Origin: Hofstenia miamia
Taxonomy: Eukaryota > Xenacoelomorpha > Acoela
Length of the DNA stretch: 64,000 bases
Assembly: GCA_004352715.1 (NCBI GenBank)
Contig: SCFE01000015.1
Coordinates: 775,702-839,701 of the forward strand
Direction: 5' to 3'
The position numbers and the translations under genes were made by a program. The notes beneath the pieces were generated by a model, which saw only the letters and a program-made list of their open reading frames with translations, did not search any database and was not told the origin of the DNA. Below, piece by piece: positions 36,642 through 48,558 of the stretch. Numbering within the stretch: the stretch's first letter is position 1; every line of letters begins with the position of its first letter.

Positions 36642-36792
36642 CTGTTCATTGCAGCTGACGAGTTAAAGATAAACATTGCCCACTGAAGGAAGGTGGTGAA
36701 AATACAAAACTTTTTGCACATGGTATCACTGAATCTCCAATCATAAAATACTACACTCGCTAATGTCATCGGCATATTCAATATCGTTATTG
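36642..36792 (-). CDS. GPCR exon 2 (residues 67-115 plus parts of codons 66 and 116): TM2-TM3
   Basis: A 151-nt exon encoding the second half of TM2 (LNMPM; Pro73 at 2.59), the first extracellular loop with the family hallmark W84-x-F86, then Cys91 exactly seven residues after the Trp (3.25, the disulfide Cys), and TM3 to Asn115. Splicing completes Arg116 of the DRY-equivalent triplet, read as Asn-Arg-Ser. The acceptor is TTTTAG|CA at 36793-36794. The donor is AACAG|GTTTGG at 36641-36640, a serviceable but weak GT site. If the exon is read through instead, the frame continues 25 codons into intron 2 without receptor-like sequence. Confidence 0.87.
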
Positions 36793-36837
36793 CTAAAATA
36801 ATTTCTCTCAAACAAAACTTCCAAATATTCAGATTCA

Positions 36838-38200
36838 TTTAACCTGGGATACGATTTTTTCTCAAATCCGCATTTTCACAGATTTTCTGAATTATTTTAC
36901 TTTTTAGGAATTTTCATACTTTTTTGTAACATTATAATGCTTATAAAGTACCATGCATTCTGTAATGTTTCCTTTTGTGTGTGTATATATATATAAAATA
37001 AGCATTGCTAAAATTTAATGAGCGTACACCAAAACTATCTCTTTGGTAGACTGATATATTGAGTGGAAAATTATTAGCTTGATCTATTTTCCTCTTATGT
37101 ACAATGCAACATGCTTAGTGTTTGGAAAAGTCATATTACTTTTTATTAGCATTACACCACAGCGAACTGCAAACAGGCTTGTCGTTGTGTGAGCTTTTTC
37201 ATAAAGCCCATTGTTTTGATATGTGTTCTGAAACCTTTTCTTACGATAGATTTTCTGTGGATTGAGCCATTGCTGCCCTTGGTTATGTTATAATCGGGCG
37301 TTGATTTTCAATGCTACAAAGCATTATTTAATGCAAATTTGTGCTGGCATCCTTCAAAGCATCATAACCGTAATAGCTTAGCAATGCATCTCAACCTATG
37401 GGTATATGGGTACCCAGCAGCACCTACATCTCTAATAAAACTGATGTTTTATTGGTAGTAATAATAATTACACATTATATTTACCCTGCTACCTGCAGAA
37501 ATGCTTTGTCANTATATATATATATATATATATATATATGCATCACTATAACTTTACAGTTCTTAATAAAATATTAGTTAATTTAAACCTTTATCTTGCA
37601 ACTGGTTTCATAAAAATTTGTGCAAAAATTTGTTTGTGTTTGAAGTACGTTAAAATCTTAATTATTTTTCAAAGTTATGTGGTGCATTTTTGCGAACTTT
37701 CAAATTCTACTCATGCTAAGAATTTAGATGATAAGCTGTGCAAAAACTCATGAGAGTAGCAATTGACCTAAACGGCAGTGTTGACCCTATTATTAAGTTT
37801 AAAAAATTCATTTAAACATTGTGTTTAATATATTTCTTACTTCAATAATAGAAAATTAAGGATAGGCAACCAATGTTAATTGAGGCGCAGTGTGTGCAAT
37901 GGAGATTTCACCAAAGATGAGCCCACTTGAGTCACGAGCTGGTACAGCTTTGCAACAGCAATGAATGGGGAGAGAATCCTCTATATGGTGTTGCTTGCAG
38001 ATTTTAGATATTATTGTTAATTCTTGAATCAATGCATTTATGAAAATTCACGATTGTAAGAAATACTCTGGTTAAGTTAAGTACCATTTTTGAAAACTAT
38101 ACAACAGCTAAAACTAAAATGTACTGATTTATTTGTGAATTTCTTAAAAGTTTCTGGTCGAAATTCAGGCATGGCTAAAATTTTTGTATAACAAATTTAA
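36838..38200. other. intronic sequence of the GPCR gene
   Basis: No exon seen. Contains a single N at 37512 beside a TA microsatellite (37513-37539). The 71-codon plus frame 37538-37753 starts inside that microsatellite and is not supported. Confidence 0.45.
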
Positions 38201-38203
38201 AAA

Positions 38204-38476
38204 ATGTATTTTATACCTCCTACTTTTCAAGCATATTGTAAGATGAAGTTCGTATTAATAACCTATCTAATGGGAGTTTACTTTCTTTATTTACATTGTA
38301 TAAAAAATGCGGAGTTTGTTAGTCAGTTCGAAGATAAAAATCATAATATATGGATCAGATTTATTTTGGATAAAGACAAAATTGCTAACTTTGTGACGCT
38401 GAACTGTTATATCCCACCCAACAAGTTGTGTTGTGTACACAACAAGCGTAAATATTCCACACAACGGCAAGCCTGA
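38204..38476 (+). CDS. hypothetical small secreted or membrane protein (uncertain ORF)
   Basis: A 90-codon open frame antisense to, and within intron 1 of, the GPCR gene. I do not recognise it. If translation starts at the internal ATG (38243), the product begins MKFVLITYLMGVYFLYLHC, a convincing signal peptide or membrane segment, followed by about 60 residues with Cys in LNCY and LCC and a basic KRK near the end. A possible donor (GC|GTAAAT, near 38449) could make it a first exon. No poly(A) signal or partner exon was found. Chance in AT-rich DNA, where hydrophobic codons are common, is a serious alternative. Confidence 0.25.
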   Translation: MYFIPPTFQAYCKMKFVLITYLMGVYFLYLHCIKNAEFVSQFEDKNHNIWIRFILDKDKIANFVTLNCYIPPNKLCCVHNKRKYSTQRQA

Positions 38477-39812
38477 CTTGCAAATGTTCTACTTGGTGTA
38501 ACTAGCACCAGAATCGAAACGGAAAGCCAGTGAGAGGCAATTTTAATTTGAACCATTTCAAATGTTCACTTTTTGTATTTTGACAAGTAGTTTTAATGAA
38601 CTAGTAAATCGTTCTGTGTATGCAATGTCATTTCTTTTAAGTTTTTGCGTACTTTTAGCTTTCGAGGGTGAATTTTCGCTTTAAAAATGCGAAAAAATCG
38701 TATCCCAGCACTTAACTGATATATGTATATTAAAATAATAGAGTACATCTACGCATCAAATTCTTACAAGAACTAAATTACTTAAGTTCTACCAGCAACA
38801 TTTGAACAAATAAAAAGTTAACAGTCACACAATCAGTAACATAGTTAGTTTGGATGAATAATTAAACAATGAAATCATTTTACAAAAAGAATCAATTTCC
38901 TTAAAAGTAGCACCAATCACAAAGTTTAATTTACTTTAACAGAGTCAAAGTAAATGAATTTAGTTTAAGAAGTTAAGGGAAAGTTAACTCTCTGATAATG
39001 TTGATGATGTTTTAAAAATGTTTCATAAACTTCTAGTGTTTTGTAAATCATTTTCCCAACAAATATCAGCCATTTCTATACACAAACTAATAAAATTAAA
39101 TTAAAATAATGTTTTATCTGCTATAATAACAAAATTGAACATAAATTTTGAATTTGTTATGAAAACAAGTTGTGCAACGAACAACCGAGCCAATTTTAAT
39201 AATGTAAATATATTCCAGTTATTTCTAGATTCCATAAAATATCAACTGCAACAAAATCCAACAGTTGTAAAAGACAAAAATTCAACTATTTACAATATAC
39301 AATTATAATCACTTGATGTGGATTATATTTTCAATTTTAAAATATGCTTTTTATTTTATACCTTATTGCATTGTTTTGTTGTTCTATTACTCTAGGTGTC
39401 TTTGTATATAATAAGCAACACTTATTTTTGAAAATTCTAGAATTACATCAATATCTTGTCAATAATGAATCTATTAACTATTTTTAGCGGAGCAGAATAT
39501 ACTTTTGGTACTGTATAATAAAAAAAATAAATATCTGAAATTTTGAACAAAGTAATTTTGTGTTCAAGTTCTTAATTGCAGAAGTCCACGAAAATAACTT
39601 TCACGAATAAAGTAAAAGCCTATATATATATACAGGGTGCCCAGCAAAAAGTCAAGAAATTTGCTAACTCTTTCAAAATCGCTTTATTAAATTAATAAAC
39701 ATAACTAACTGATTAACATTCTAACTTGATTAAATCATTTTTGTTTTATTCAATGCTTCATTTAGAAATAATTTCATAAGCATTAATTATGACTTCTGAG
39801 CAAGTGACCGAT
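38477..39812. other. intronic sequence, nothing recognised
   Basis: AT-rich, no exon or repeat boundary identified, apart from the join N at 39813 just beyond this stretch. Confidence 0.45.
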
Positions 39813-39813
39813 N

Positions 39814-40446
39814 AATGGGTGTATGGACTATTATTTGAAACACTGTTTTAGAAAAAAGATAAATTTTATTGCAAATGGCAGCCTAAGTATAGCTCTATAA
39901 TTACTCAACAATGTAATGAATAATTCAGCCGGAATTTGGCAAACTTAGAGCATATTGCACAATCATAGTTCGAATTTCAATTTATGTACCGACTCACAAC
40001 CACCCAATGTCATACATCAATTTTTTCTGAAGCTTTCTACTCATTTTTTTAGGCTTTTTGAGCATTTTGTACTTACATAGCGGCATATTATAACTATATA
40101 TCAGACTTGTCATTGAGCCGAGCTTCTAACGAGCCGAGCCGAGCCGAGCCGAGTCGAGCCAGCTTGAGCAGAGTATTGGATGTACAACGAGCCCAAAATG
40201 AGCCGTTTTTAAGCAAATTTATAGTGCTGCTTGTTAATTTGATTTTGCAGATTTTTCTTATTTGTTCATTCAATATTCCTTACTTTTAATCTTATTTTAG
40301 ACATGTTTATTAAATAATACGAACAGCAATGGAAAAAATTCAGAGAGCACAATATATTTTAAAAAAATATCGAGCTAAAACGAGCCTCATTGAAAGATTT
40401 TATGTGACGAGCCGAGTTTAGAAATTACGGTTCGTTGACAAGTCTG
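39814..40446. repeat. direct duplication D, copy 1 (includes MITE copy 2)
   Basis: Starts right after the single N at 39813 (AATGGGTGTATGGACTATT) and recurs at 41967-42592 with moderate divergence, including an insertion near 42204-42220. It contains unique-looking sequence plus the hAT-like MITE. The pair therefore arose after the MITE inserted, or represents two haplotypes. Confidence 0.85.
40102..40446. mobile_element. hAT-like MITE, copy 2
   Basis: Same family as 13989-14308. It starts CAGACTTGTCATTGAG and ends TTCGTTGACAAGTCTG. The flanking 8 bp are identical, CTATATAT at 40094-40101 and 40447-40454, a perfect 8-bp target duplication of hAT type, although the surroundings are TA-rich. 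Its left end has an expanded run of GAGCC units. Confidence 0.88.
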
Positions 40447-40447
40447 C

Positions 40448-41781
40448 TATATATATATATATATATACATTTAGCAATTATACATATGTGAAATATGAAC
40501 TTGTTATTTACACACTATTATGATATGATATAGTATTTTATGCTGTCAGATATATTTTTGTTTTCACTCAATTGATGGTTAGAATGTGGAATTCCATACA
40601 TTTTTAATGATGAAAATATTGTTTTATAATTAGTAATCCAAACCTTTATAGTAATGAAATTAGAGGCTAGTGATGCAAGTAAAGGCATTAATATGTTTTG
40701 AATACGCATCTCAGATGAATTTCTCTAAGCAAACATTAAGTAATTCAAGGCTAGACATTCTTTGAGCTAGACATAATGCAAATTAAATAAATTGACTGTA
40801 ATACGTGTAAATTTTTAAATTAAACTTAAAAGGTGCACTTCTTTACTTTGGAATGCATACAGCTCAATAAATTCAATTACTTAAAACAGCTTTCATAAGC
40901 TTTCTACAGTAACTTTCTATATTTATCAATTCATGACTTGTTCTGTGAGATTTTGAATTTTACTCAATATAAAATAATGAAATTTACGCACATACATTTA
41001 TTGAGCAAATTTTCGTTAACTTTGGAAAATGAAAATCCTAGGATACAATTTGATAATAGTGAAAACATCCATGTTATATTAATAAAAAAATATAAGATAG
41101 TTGTTATCTTTTAAGATTTGTATTGATTGATATTACTGCAATGAAATTTCGTAGCCGTCTTTAATGTTAGTACAGACAATAGTTCAAAGATGGACGTACA
41201 GACGAAAATTGAATGAGCTATTTTTAGATGTAGCATTTTTCGCTTCAAAGCCTTTTATAAAAATAATAAAATATTCTATAAAATCATCAAAAATAATTTC
41301 TAATTTTTAAATATTTACGTAATTTCTCATTAATCACCAACTAGAAAACTAAATTTCAGACATTGTTTCCTGTATCTGGAGGCTGTTTCTGCCATGGGAA
41401 TTAACTCGGCATTGTCCTCGAAGGAAATCAAACCGTTGCAATTTATTGCGTGATTGCTCGTACACGAAGTGATCAATTGCTGAAAATTCAACGTTTTAAT
41501 TCTTATGCAAATCTTGGCCATCTTGGTACCAAATCTGAAGACGTTTATTCCATAACATTTATAATACTAATTTGCTCATAACACCTATAATTTCTTAATA
41601 TTAGGCCCATTAGGTAGATAGGACATTGGAGTTTCAAGAAAATGGAAGACAAGCTCAATATTTCAGAAGTTTATTCGTAATTTCCACAAGCTTAGAGCAA
41701 AATGATAATTCTGATGTAGGATTAAATTACTGTAAGGGGCTGAGATAGGACTGGCACCAATAAATTATGGGTGTTCTAGAG

Positions 41782-41786
<5 letters not shown>
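40448..41786. other. intronic sequence, nothing recognised
   Basis: TA microsatellite at 40448-40468. The short minus frame at 41330-41521 has no motif. Confidence 0.45.
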
Positions 41787-41819
<33 letters not shown>

Positions 41820-41864
41820 TATTCTGTATATATATATATATACTGATTATATATATATATATAT
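41787..41864. repeat. compound (TA)n microsatellite
   Basis: Three TA runs separated by short interruptions. Confidence 0.95.
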
Positions 41865-41966
41865 CGCTATTTACACGTTGTAAAATTTATGTATGTCACT
41901 ATGTATCAGCAAGCAAGATTTTTTGTTGTTAAAAAAATATAATGATAATATGATTATCACACCGGC

Positions 41967-42592
41967 AATGGGTGTATGGACTATTATTTGAAACACTGTT
42001 TTAGAAAAAAGATAAATTTTATTGCAAATGGCAGCCTAAGTATAGCTCTATAATTGCTCAACAATGTAATGAATAATTCAGCCGGAATTTGGCAAACTTA
42101 GAGCATATTGCACAATCATAGTTCGAATTTCAATTTATATACCGACTCACAACCACCCAATGTCATACATCAATTATTTCTGAAGCTTTCTACTCATTTT
42201 TTTTATATGTCGCTATTTAGGCTTTTTGAGCATTTTGTACTTACATAGCGGCATATTATAACTATATATCAGACTTGTCAATGAGCCGAGCTTCTAGCGT
42301 GCCGAGCCGAGTCGAGCCAGCTTGAGCCGAGTATTGCATATATAACGAGCCCAAAACGAGCCGTTTTTAAGAAAAGCAAATTAATAGTAGTGCTTGTTAA
42401 TTTGTTGATGCAGATTTTTCTCATTTTTTCATTCAAAATGCCTTTCTTATAATTTAAATTTAGAAATGTTTATTAAATAATGGGAACAGCCATGTAACAA
42501 TTCTGAGAGCGCAATATTTTTAAAAAATATCGAGCTAAAATTAGCCTGATTGAAAGATTTTATTGGCGAGCCGAGCCGAGCCGAACTTACTC
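41967..42592. repeat. direct duplication D, copy 2, with MITE copy 3 cut by a gap
   Basis: Second copy of 39814-40446. The MITE begins at 42270 with CAGACTTGTCAATGAG after the same CTATATAT flank, and is interrupted by the N gap before its right terminus. Confidence 0.85.
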
Positions 42593-43042
42593 NNNNNNNN
42601 NNNNNNNNNNNNNNNNNNNNNNNNNNNNNNNNNNNNNNNNNNNNNNNNNNNNNNNNNNNNNNNNNNNNNNNNNNNNNNNNNNNNNNNNNNNNNNNNNNNN
42701 NNNNNNNNNNNNNNNNNNNNNNNNNNNNNNNNNNNNNNNNNNNNNNNNNNNNNNNNNNNNNNNNNNNNNNNNNNNNNNNNNNNNNNNNNNNNNNNNNNNN
42801 NNNNNNNNNNNNNNNNNNNNNNNNNNNNNNNNNNNNNNNNNNNNNNNNNNNNNNNNNNNNNNNNNNNNNNNNNNNNNNNNNNNNNNNNNNNNNNNNNNNN
42901 NNNNNNNNNNNNNNNNNNNNNNNNNNNNNNNNNNNNNNNNNNNNNNNNNNNNNNNNNNNNNNNNNNNNNNNNNNNNNNNNNNNNNNNNNNNNNNNNNNNN
43001 NNNNNNNNNNNNNNNNNNNNNNNNNNNNNNNNNNNNNNNNNN
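42593..43042. other. assembly gap, 450 N
   Basis: Lies between the right part of a MITE and a TA microsatellite (43043-43072). Long open frames drawn across it are artefacts. Confidence 0.97.
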
Positions 43043-43072
<30 letters not shown>

Positions 43073-43075
<3 letters not shown>

Positions 43076-43542
43076 ACATACAGACATGAATCTGTTACTA
43101 AAATAAATAACGAAGGAATGTTACAATGCGGAAAAGAAATTGCCCTTAGAATAATTGCAATTGAATTGGTTCCTTGTTGCGAATACCTGTAATTTATCGA
43201 ACAAAAATTACCTTTGAAAAATAATCACAATTATTTCTAAAGAAAGTATATCACATTACTATAACTCATTTATGTTTGTAGGATTGCCATCACATATGCT
43301 ACTTCAGCATGCTTAGGTTATATGAACCAAGGAACACTGAAAACGTGTCTCTCTCATTTTGTCAAAATATTAAAGACTCAATTGAAACTATCGAATATAA
43401 CAATAGACATTTTTTACGTTGACTAATGTGTAATAAAGACACCTGTTCTAAAATGTGCTTAAGGCATACAAGCAATACAATATACTGTAGAACACCTATA
43501 AATGAGAAAACAGTCATTTCTTTAATATAATAATAAATATAT

Positions 43543-43577
<35 letters not shown>

Positions 43578-44075
43578 CCGAATGTGACAAAAAACTGATA
43601 CTATTTTAAAAAATGTCAATTTTATGAAAGTCGTGTGATGTTTCGAGTTCTTTCTAAATATAAATAAATTTTTCAAAATTATGTTCTTTAATAAGATATT
43701 GTTTTCTAAACTAATTGCAATTGGATTTCAGCTGCTATTAAAATCGCTTTCAGGAAATGGGAAAATGTGGCAACTTGTATGTATTATAAGGTTAGAATGA
43801 TAGTGTTAAGTGATGGAACTTCAATTATTATGAATAGATTTCCTAATTTTTCTCAATTCTATAATTCAGAATCGGATGAAAATACTGGAGTTGTTATCAA
43901 ATATTTCTACAAGCTGAGAATGGCAGAATCAATATAGGCTTTTTTCCAATTACAACTAAATGTGTATACAACTGTACTTTGTCTATATTATCAATACGTT
44001 CTTTGTAAAAGCGACCTTGATCATTTCTCAGTTTTCTTGAAAAAGTTTTCAATCTCTTTTCGAAAAATTGTACTT
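43073..44075. other. intronic sequence, nothing recognised
   Basis: AT-rich with a TA microsatellite at 43541-43577 that produces a YIYIYI-type minus frame. No exon seen. Confidence 0.45.
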
Positions 44076-44106
44076 ATATATATATATATATAGATATATA
44101 TATATG

Positions 44107-44124
44107 AGATGTGTATAAGAGACA
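44107..44124 (+). other. residual Tn5/Nextera mosaic-end sequence (library adaptor)
   Basis: AGATGTGTATAAGAGACA matches the first 18 of 19 bases of the Tn5 mosaic end used in Nextera libraries; the 19th base here is T rather than G. It follows a TA microsatellite directly. This is almost certainly a technical sequence, so the join at this point may be chimeric. Confidence 0.85.
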
Positions 44125-44436
44125 TCCATGTAAAAAATTGGAGACTAGAGCAATATTTGCTTTCTCCCGGTGTGAAAAAATAGAGATATCAAAATATGTA
44201 TTTGCTTTCTTGTCTTGTAGTTTTATGTCATTTGTTTTTCGCCATTTTCGATTACAACCTATAATCAGCTTATAATTGATGCAGGGCATTATTTAACATA
44301 CAAACTGGTTGGACAATTGCCCACGCAATGAACTTTGATTCCTCCTTCCCTCTTCTACGCCGCAGTGAAATAGTGTTTGCACCAAAATGTTGAATCTCGT
44401 TTATTCTATATCCATGTTTACTCATGTTGTTTTAGG

Positions 44437-44950
44437 TACCTGGATTTCGAAATGTCTCGTGATCGTATTAACAAGAACCCTCTAGTTGGAGTTAAATCGC
44501 TTGAATTTTCTTTAATCAAAAATAAACCTCCTTGTATTTCCAGTTTCACGTTAAGTTTGGTAGGGTCAGAAAAGAAGCACATTTTGCGAAGTGCACGGTT
44601 TATGAAGGTAGTTAGTTTTATACTTACTGATGGAATCAAGTTTGACAGCAAAGAAAAACTGTAAGCACATTGTAAATCAACTCATATCAGTTTGTGATGC
44701 CAAAACTATTGAACATCTCATTAAGATGGAAAGGTGGAATAGTGAATTCTCCACACATCCATGGTTAGCAATTGTCAATAGTCACGTTTCAGCTGCCACA
44801 GTTCGGACAATCTTCAAATTTAATAAATACATTCCCATATTAGAGAATTTTTATTTACTACGACTTTCATTGAGCTTTTCTGAACAGCAATTCGTGCATA
44901 AATTCGTGTATTTTCTTAAGATGTTATGTACTGAAGCCTCGTCAAAATAA
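44437..44950 (+). pseudogene. unassigned coding-like segment with one frameshift
   Basis: After an acceptor-like TTGTTTTAG (ends 44436), an open frame runs to a stop at about 44662. It reads DRINKNPLVGVKSLEFS, LSLVGSEKKHILRSARFM and FILTDGIKFDSKEK. A second frame shifted by one continues from about 44650 with CKHIVNQLISVCDAKTIEHL, AATVRTIFKF and QQFVHKFVYFLKMLC, stopping at 44950. The change of frame falls at an A5 run (44652-44656), so a single-base length error or mutation there explains it, giving about 170 codons in all. The sequence looks like a helical, non-repetitive protein, but I do not recognise the family. It lies within GPCR intron 1, antisense. Upstream exons were not found. It may be a pseudogene, or a real last exon with an assembly error. 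Confidence 0.4.
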
Positions 44951-44960
44951 TCCATTAATA

Positions 44961-44961
<1 letters not shown>

Positions 44962-44999
<38 letters not shown>
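44962..44999. repeat. (TA)n microsatellite
   Basis: Pure TA run right after the coding-like segment. Confidence 0.95.
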
Positions 45000-45001
<2 letters not shown>

Positions 45002-46350
45002 GAAGAAATAATTTGTACACTGAATCAAACACAACTCATTCCAAGTTTGATTTCAATTGTAGGAAGACAATGACTATAATATCCATTGCTTTTCTAAAAA
45101 TTGTAAAACATTACTAAGAAAACTATGAATTTTCCAACTTATTCTCGCTTAGTAATTGCAAAATTGATGCATGCAAAATTTTTGCACTGCTTCTAAATTA
45201 GCTTTNAGCAGTAATTTAGATTCTGCTTTTGAACCTCTAATACTGTCAAAAGAAGATGCTCACTATAAAGATCTTAACATCTATCATGAAGTGTTATGGT
45301 AATTATGGTTGGCATACAAGAAGGGAGGGTTTCTTACATGCTACACAGTAGTATCACTTACAAAATACAGATTGATGGCAGCATTACTAAGCACATAGAG
45401 GATCAAAAAGGTTTCGGCGCGATACATTTTGGAAAACAGTGAAATCAATAGAATATTTTTGGAATATTCCAGCCTCTCGAAGAAGGTAAAAAACGTATGT
45501 GTCTAATTTATTCGGTCAACGATGGCATTGGGAGAGTTGATGCTCCTCTTGAAAATCTGACGGAAGTAACTAACAATGGTGAAGCAGCCAGTACCAAGCG
45601 AAATAGCGGACGTTGGAAGCTGATAACTGAAAGGCCTTAGCGTGTAATATAAACACATTCTGGGGCGTCACCCATTGCAACTACTTAGAATCACTTTCAT
45701 ATGTTCCTGAGCTCAGCCTATTTAAATCTAACATCCTCGATGTTGTACCTTATTTCCAAGATCAGGAAGCAATTGTTAACAAAATTTGACTCAAATAGTG
45801 GTAATATCATTTTAGAAAGATCTTAGAAATGTGGGCAAAATTATTTTTTTGAAACATTGTTGAAATAAAATGCCTATGACAGCAATGTGTAAAGTGTTTT
45901 TTTGAAAATGGATTGGCAAATTAGTGCCCCGCAATGAAAATTTCTTAAGAATTGATGTGATCACATTTAACCTTTGTCGTCAAGTCCACCAAATTCTTGG
46001 ATTTTCTTCAACATCATTTTTTTTAATCTTCCACACATTTCTACGGGAGAAATGTCAGATGAAATTGGTTGCCAATACAATAACAGCACAGAATTTTGAA
46101 GTATCCTGAAGCACACAACAATCTGGATAAAAAGTTTTGGCGTAGGGTATAAACTCAGAAATTATTTCACAATATTTTGAAGAATTTAGATATGCCGAAT
46201 CTTAAATGATTGTAAACTAAAATAATTTTATAGAAAGAGATCCCCCAAACTAAGATATTTTATGGAAACTTTGATAGGAGCATTGTTGGTTTCCTTCCAT
46301 GTTTCTATGCATCTGGAATAAGCATTCATCATTAATCCAAACCCTATTAA
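45000..46350. other. intronic sequence, possible retroelement debris
   Basis: Single N at 45206. Around 45350-45405 a plus-strand frame reads SITYKIQIDGSITKHIEDQ, faintly like the C-terminal end of a Ty3/gypsy integrase, but too short and degraded to call. Nothing else recognised. Confidence 0.3.
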
Positions 46351-46392
46351 ATTATCAAAATTCGGCATACGCAAAAAATCTTGCATCTGTTT
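46351..46392 (-). pseudogene. 42-bp fragment shared with the Ty3/gypsy pol at 51.7 kb
   Basis: Matches 51688-51729 with about two mismatches. In the minus sense both encode KQMQDFLRM, the connection region after the reverse transcriptase (FLGMLNFYRRF type). Flanks differ, so this is a small eroded or rearranged piece of the same element family. Confidence 0.6.
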
Positions 46393-48223
46393 CCTTTGGG
46401 CCTCATCTCTTGCTCAAAGAGCTTGGCCTGAGTGATCGGAACACTGTTATTTGGTACACTTTCATTTATTTTGTAATCGTGATTCAATTTTAGACTTTGA
46501 ATTTGCAGAATTTCTTAGCTACTAAAACCGTATTTAGTATTATTTTTACTCATACTTTTCAAAGACGGCCGGACTTCTATCTAAGAATTATTCGTTCTTA
46601 ATTTTGTTGATCTTTTTGGAAATATATATATTTAATGAATTTTATTTTGGGGCTTAAACAATTGGAATTGGATTTGATTTTGGAAGTGGAATCGAATGGG
46701 AATTCTGGATTTGTAAAGGAATTAAAAATGTATTGAAAAAAGATGTGTGTTCTAACTAAGCTGAAATGATTAAAAATGAAAGATAATTACAGAAAAGACA
46801 GTAGATTATATAATCGTTAATATAATTTGCTTGTGAAGTATACAATTTGCCACCAAATCAAAAAATGTATCAATTAAGAAAATTTTTGAAATGATTTGAT
46901 TCATCTTACAGTTGTCATAATATTCAATAAAATTATAAAATTTTTGATAAAATTGTCCTTCCTAATAAACTGGATTTTCATTAAGTAAATTCATATTAAA
47001 TATGAAACGTTTGAATTTAAACGTCTCAGAGGAGAGTTGGCGGAATAATTTTACAATAAGTAACATCCACGGCCTATTACGAAATCAGTGTCGCTGGGGG
47101 CGATTGATTAAAAACGACCAGGGAAAACTCTGAAATAAACGTCAATTTGGCAGGCTTAATCTGACAAAATATATTATGTTCAACATAGGCCAATAAATTT
47201 CATTTGCGTTCCTAGACAGCAGAACTTGTGGTTGCGAATCAATAACCACCTTAAGGCATGGAAATCCAATGCCGGCACATGATGCTGCCCAGTTTATCCA
47301 GCGATTATAGCTAAATGTGAATTTAACGAACGCAATTACTTTAATAAATTGCGAGTAATTGATACTTATAAGTCGTTTTTTATGATTTCATACTTACTTG
47401 TCTTTTGACAGAAAAAATTTAAAACTTGAATGGAAAAGGTTAGCCTGGATACAATACAGAAAATTTGCAAACATTTTTCTACAAAATAATAAATATCTAT
47501 TCATTCTAGTTTGTTCGCAGCTTTGCAAAATTTAGCTGAAAACTTAAACCCACACTCAGCAAAGCATTAAGAAGATATGTTGGAATGCCCCTCGTTTCAA
47601 AACAAAATTTGTTAGAAAAAAATAAATTTAAAATCTAACGTAGTGAAATAAATTTCTTTGATTTATTCTCTCAATAGTTTCAAAAATTTTGGTTATGCCT
47701 AATAAGGTGTCCCCCGTCAAAAAATCATGCGTATGCCACTGAATTACTAATACTATTAGTTTAGCTTTGAAATAAATAAAAATAAGAGGTTTCCTAAAAT
47801 AAGATCCACAGCTGTGAATTTAATGTTCTACAATAAAACTAATAAGACGAATTTGGAAAATTGCATATTTTTAGCAATTGCAATAGGCATGGTGTTTCTT
47901 TTAGCCTATTCATCTACATCCATTAATTCTTTCTAGGAATGGACTTTTGCATGTCTATGAAGCTTATCCAAAGGGAAACAGTTAGCCTATTATCAAGTAT
48001 AGGTACAGGTTTATGTCCTAGAATTACATTTACATTAGTCAATTTGCATTTTGACTTATGCATATGCAAATTACAAATAATTTATTATTTAATAGTTTTG
48101 TAAATTTCATAGGAATTCTTTTATATAACTATATTTGAGTGGTATCAATTTGATTGGCTAAGTCCATTATCAGACCCTGAAAAGATTTCATCTTGAAAAC
48201 TAAACACATGCTTGGCTAATTTA
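46393..48223. other. intronic sequence, nothing recognised
   Basis: AT-rich and without supported features. Confidence 0.45.
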
Positions 48224-48557
48224 CTAGCGAATCAGCAAATTGTCTAATGTCAGTAATACCGGAGTACACGAGGGACTGGCGGATACCTTCAGGCATTTTT
48301 TCTATAAAACTGTCTGAAAAATAACCATGCTTTGTGATTGTCAAGAAGATACATCATGTTGGCCATCAGAGGATAGCAACAGTGGATAGCATGTGTATTA
48401 GGGTTATGATTTTTTTGCATGCCCCTTTTCCTGGGGTTGGAAATTATGAAATTTTACCTAAAGTGAAGAAATATGACTATTTTTTTGTATTTACTTATGC
48501 TCCTCTGCCTGATAGGCTTCAGTATCACTTATGTTAACATCCTTAGCGTGAGGCATT
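48224..48557 (-). pseudogene. copy of the 53.5-53.9-kb Ty3/gypsy gag-region segment, ending at an N
   Basis: These 334 bp match 53528-53861 almost perfectly (one difference noted, near 48341). The block ends exactly at the single N at 48558. In the minus sense it includes the gag-like frame around MPEGIRQSLVYSGITDIRQF. Either a second copy of the element or an assembly duplicate. Confidence 0.8.
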
Positions 48558-48558
48558 N

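Noticed and set aside
42447-43192. Open frames of 166-210 codons on both strands
   Set aside because: They consist mostly of N translated as X plus TA-microsatellite YIYI residues; they cross a 450-N gap.
44418-44651. 77-codon minus frame opposite the coding-like plus segment
   Set aside because: Shadow of the plus-strand frame; the splice acceptor and continuation support plus.
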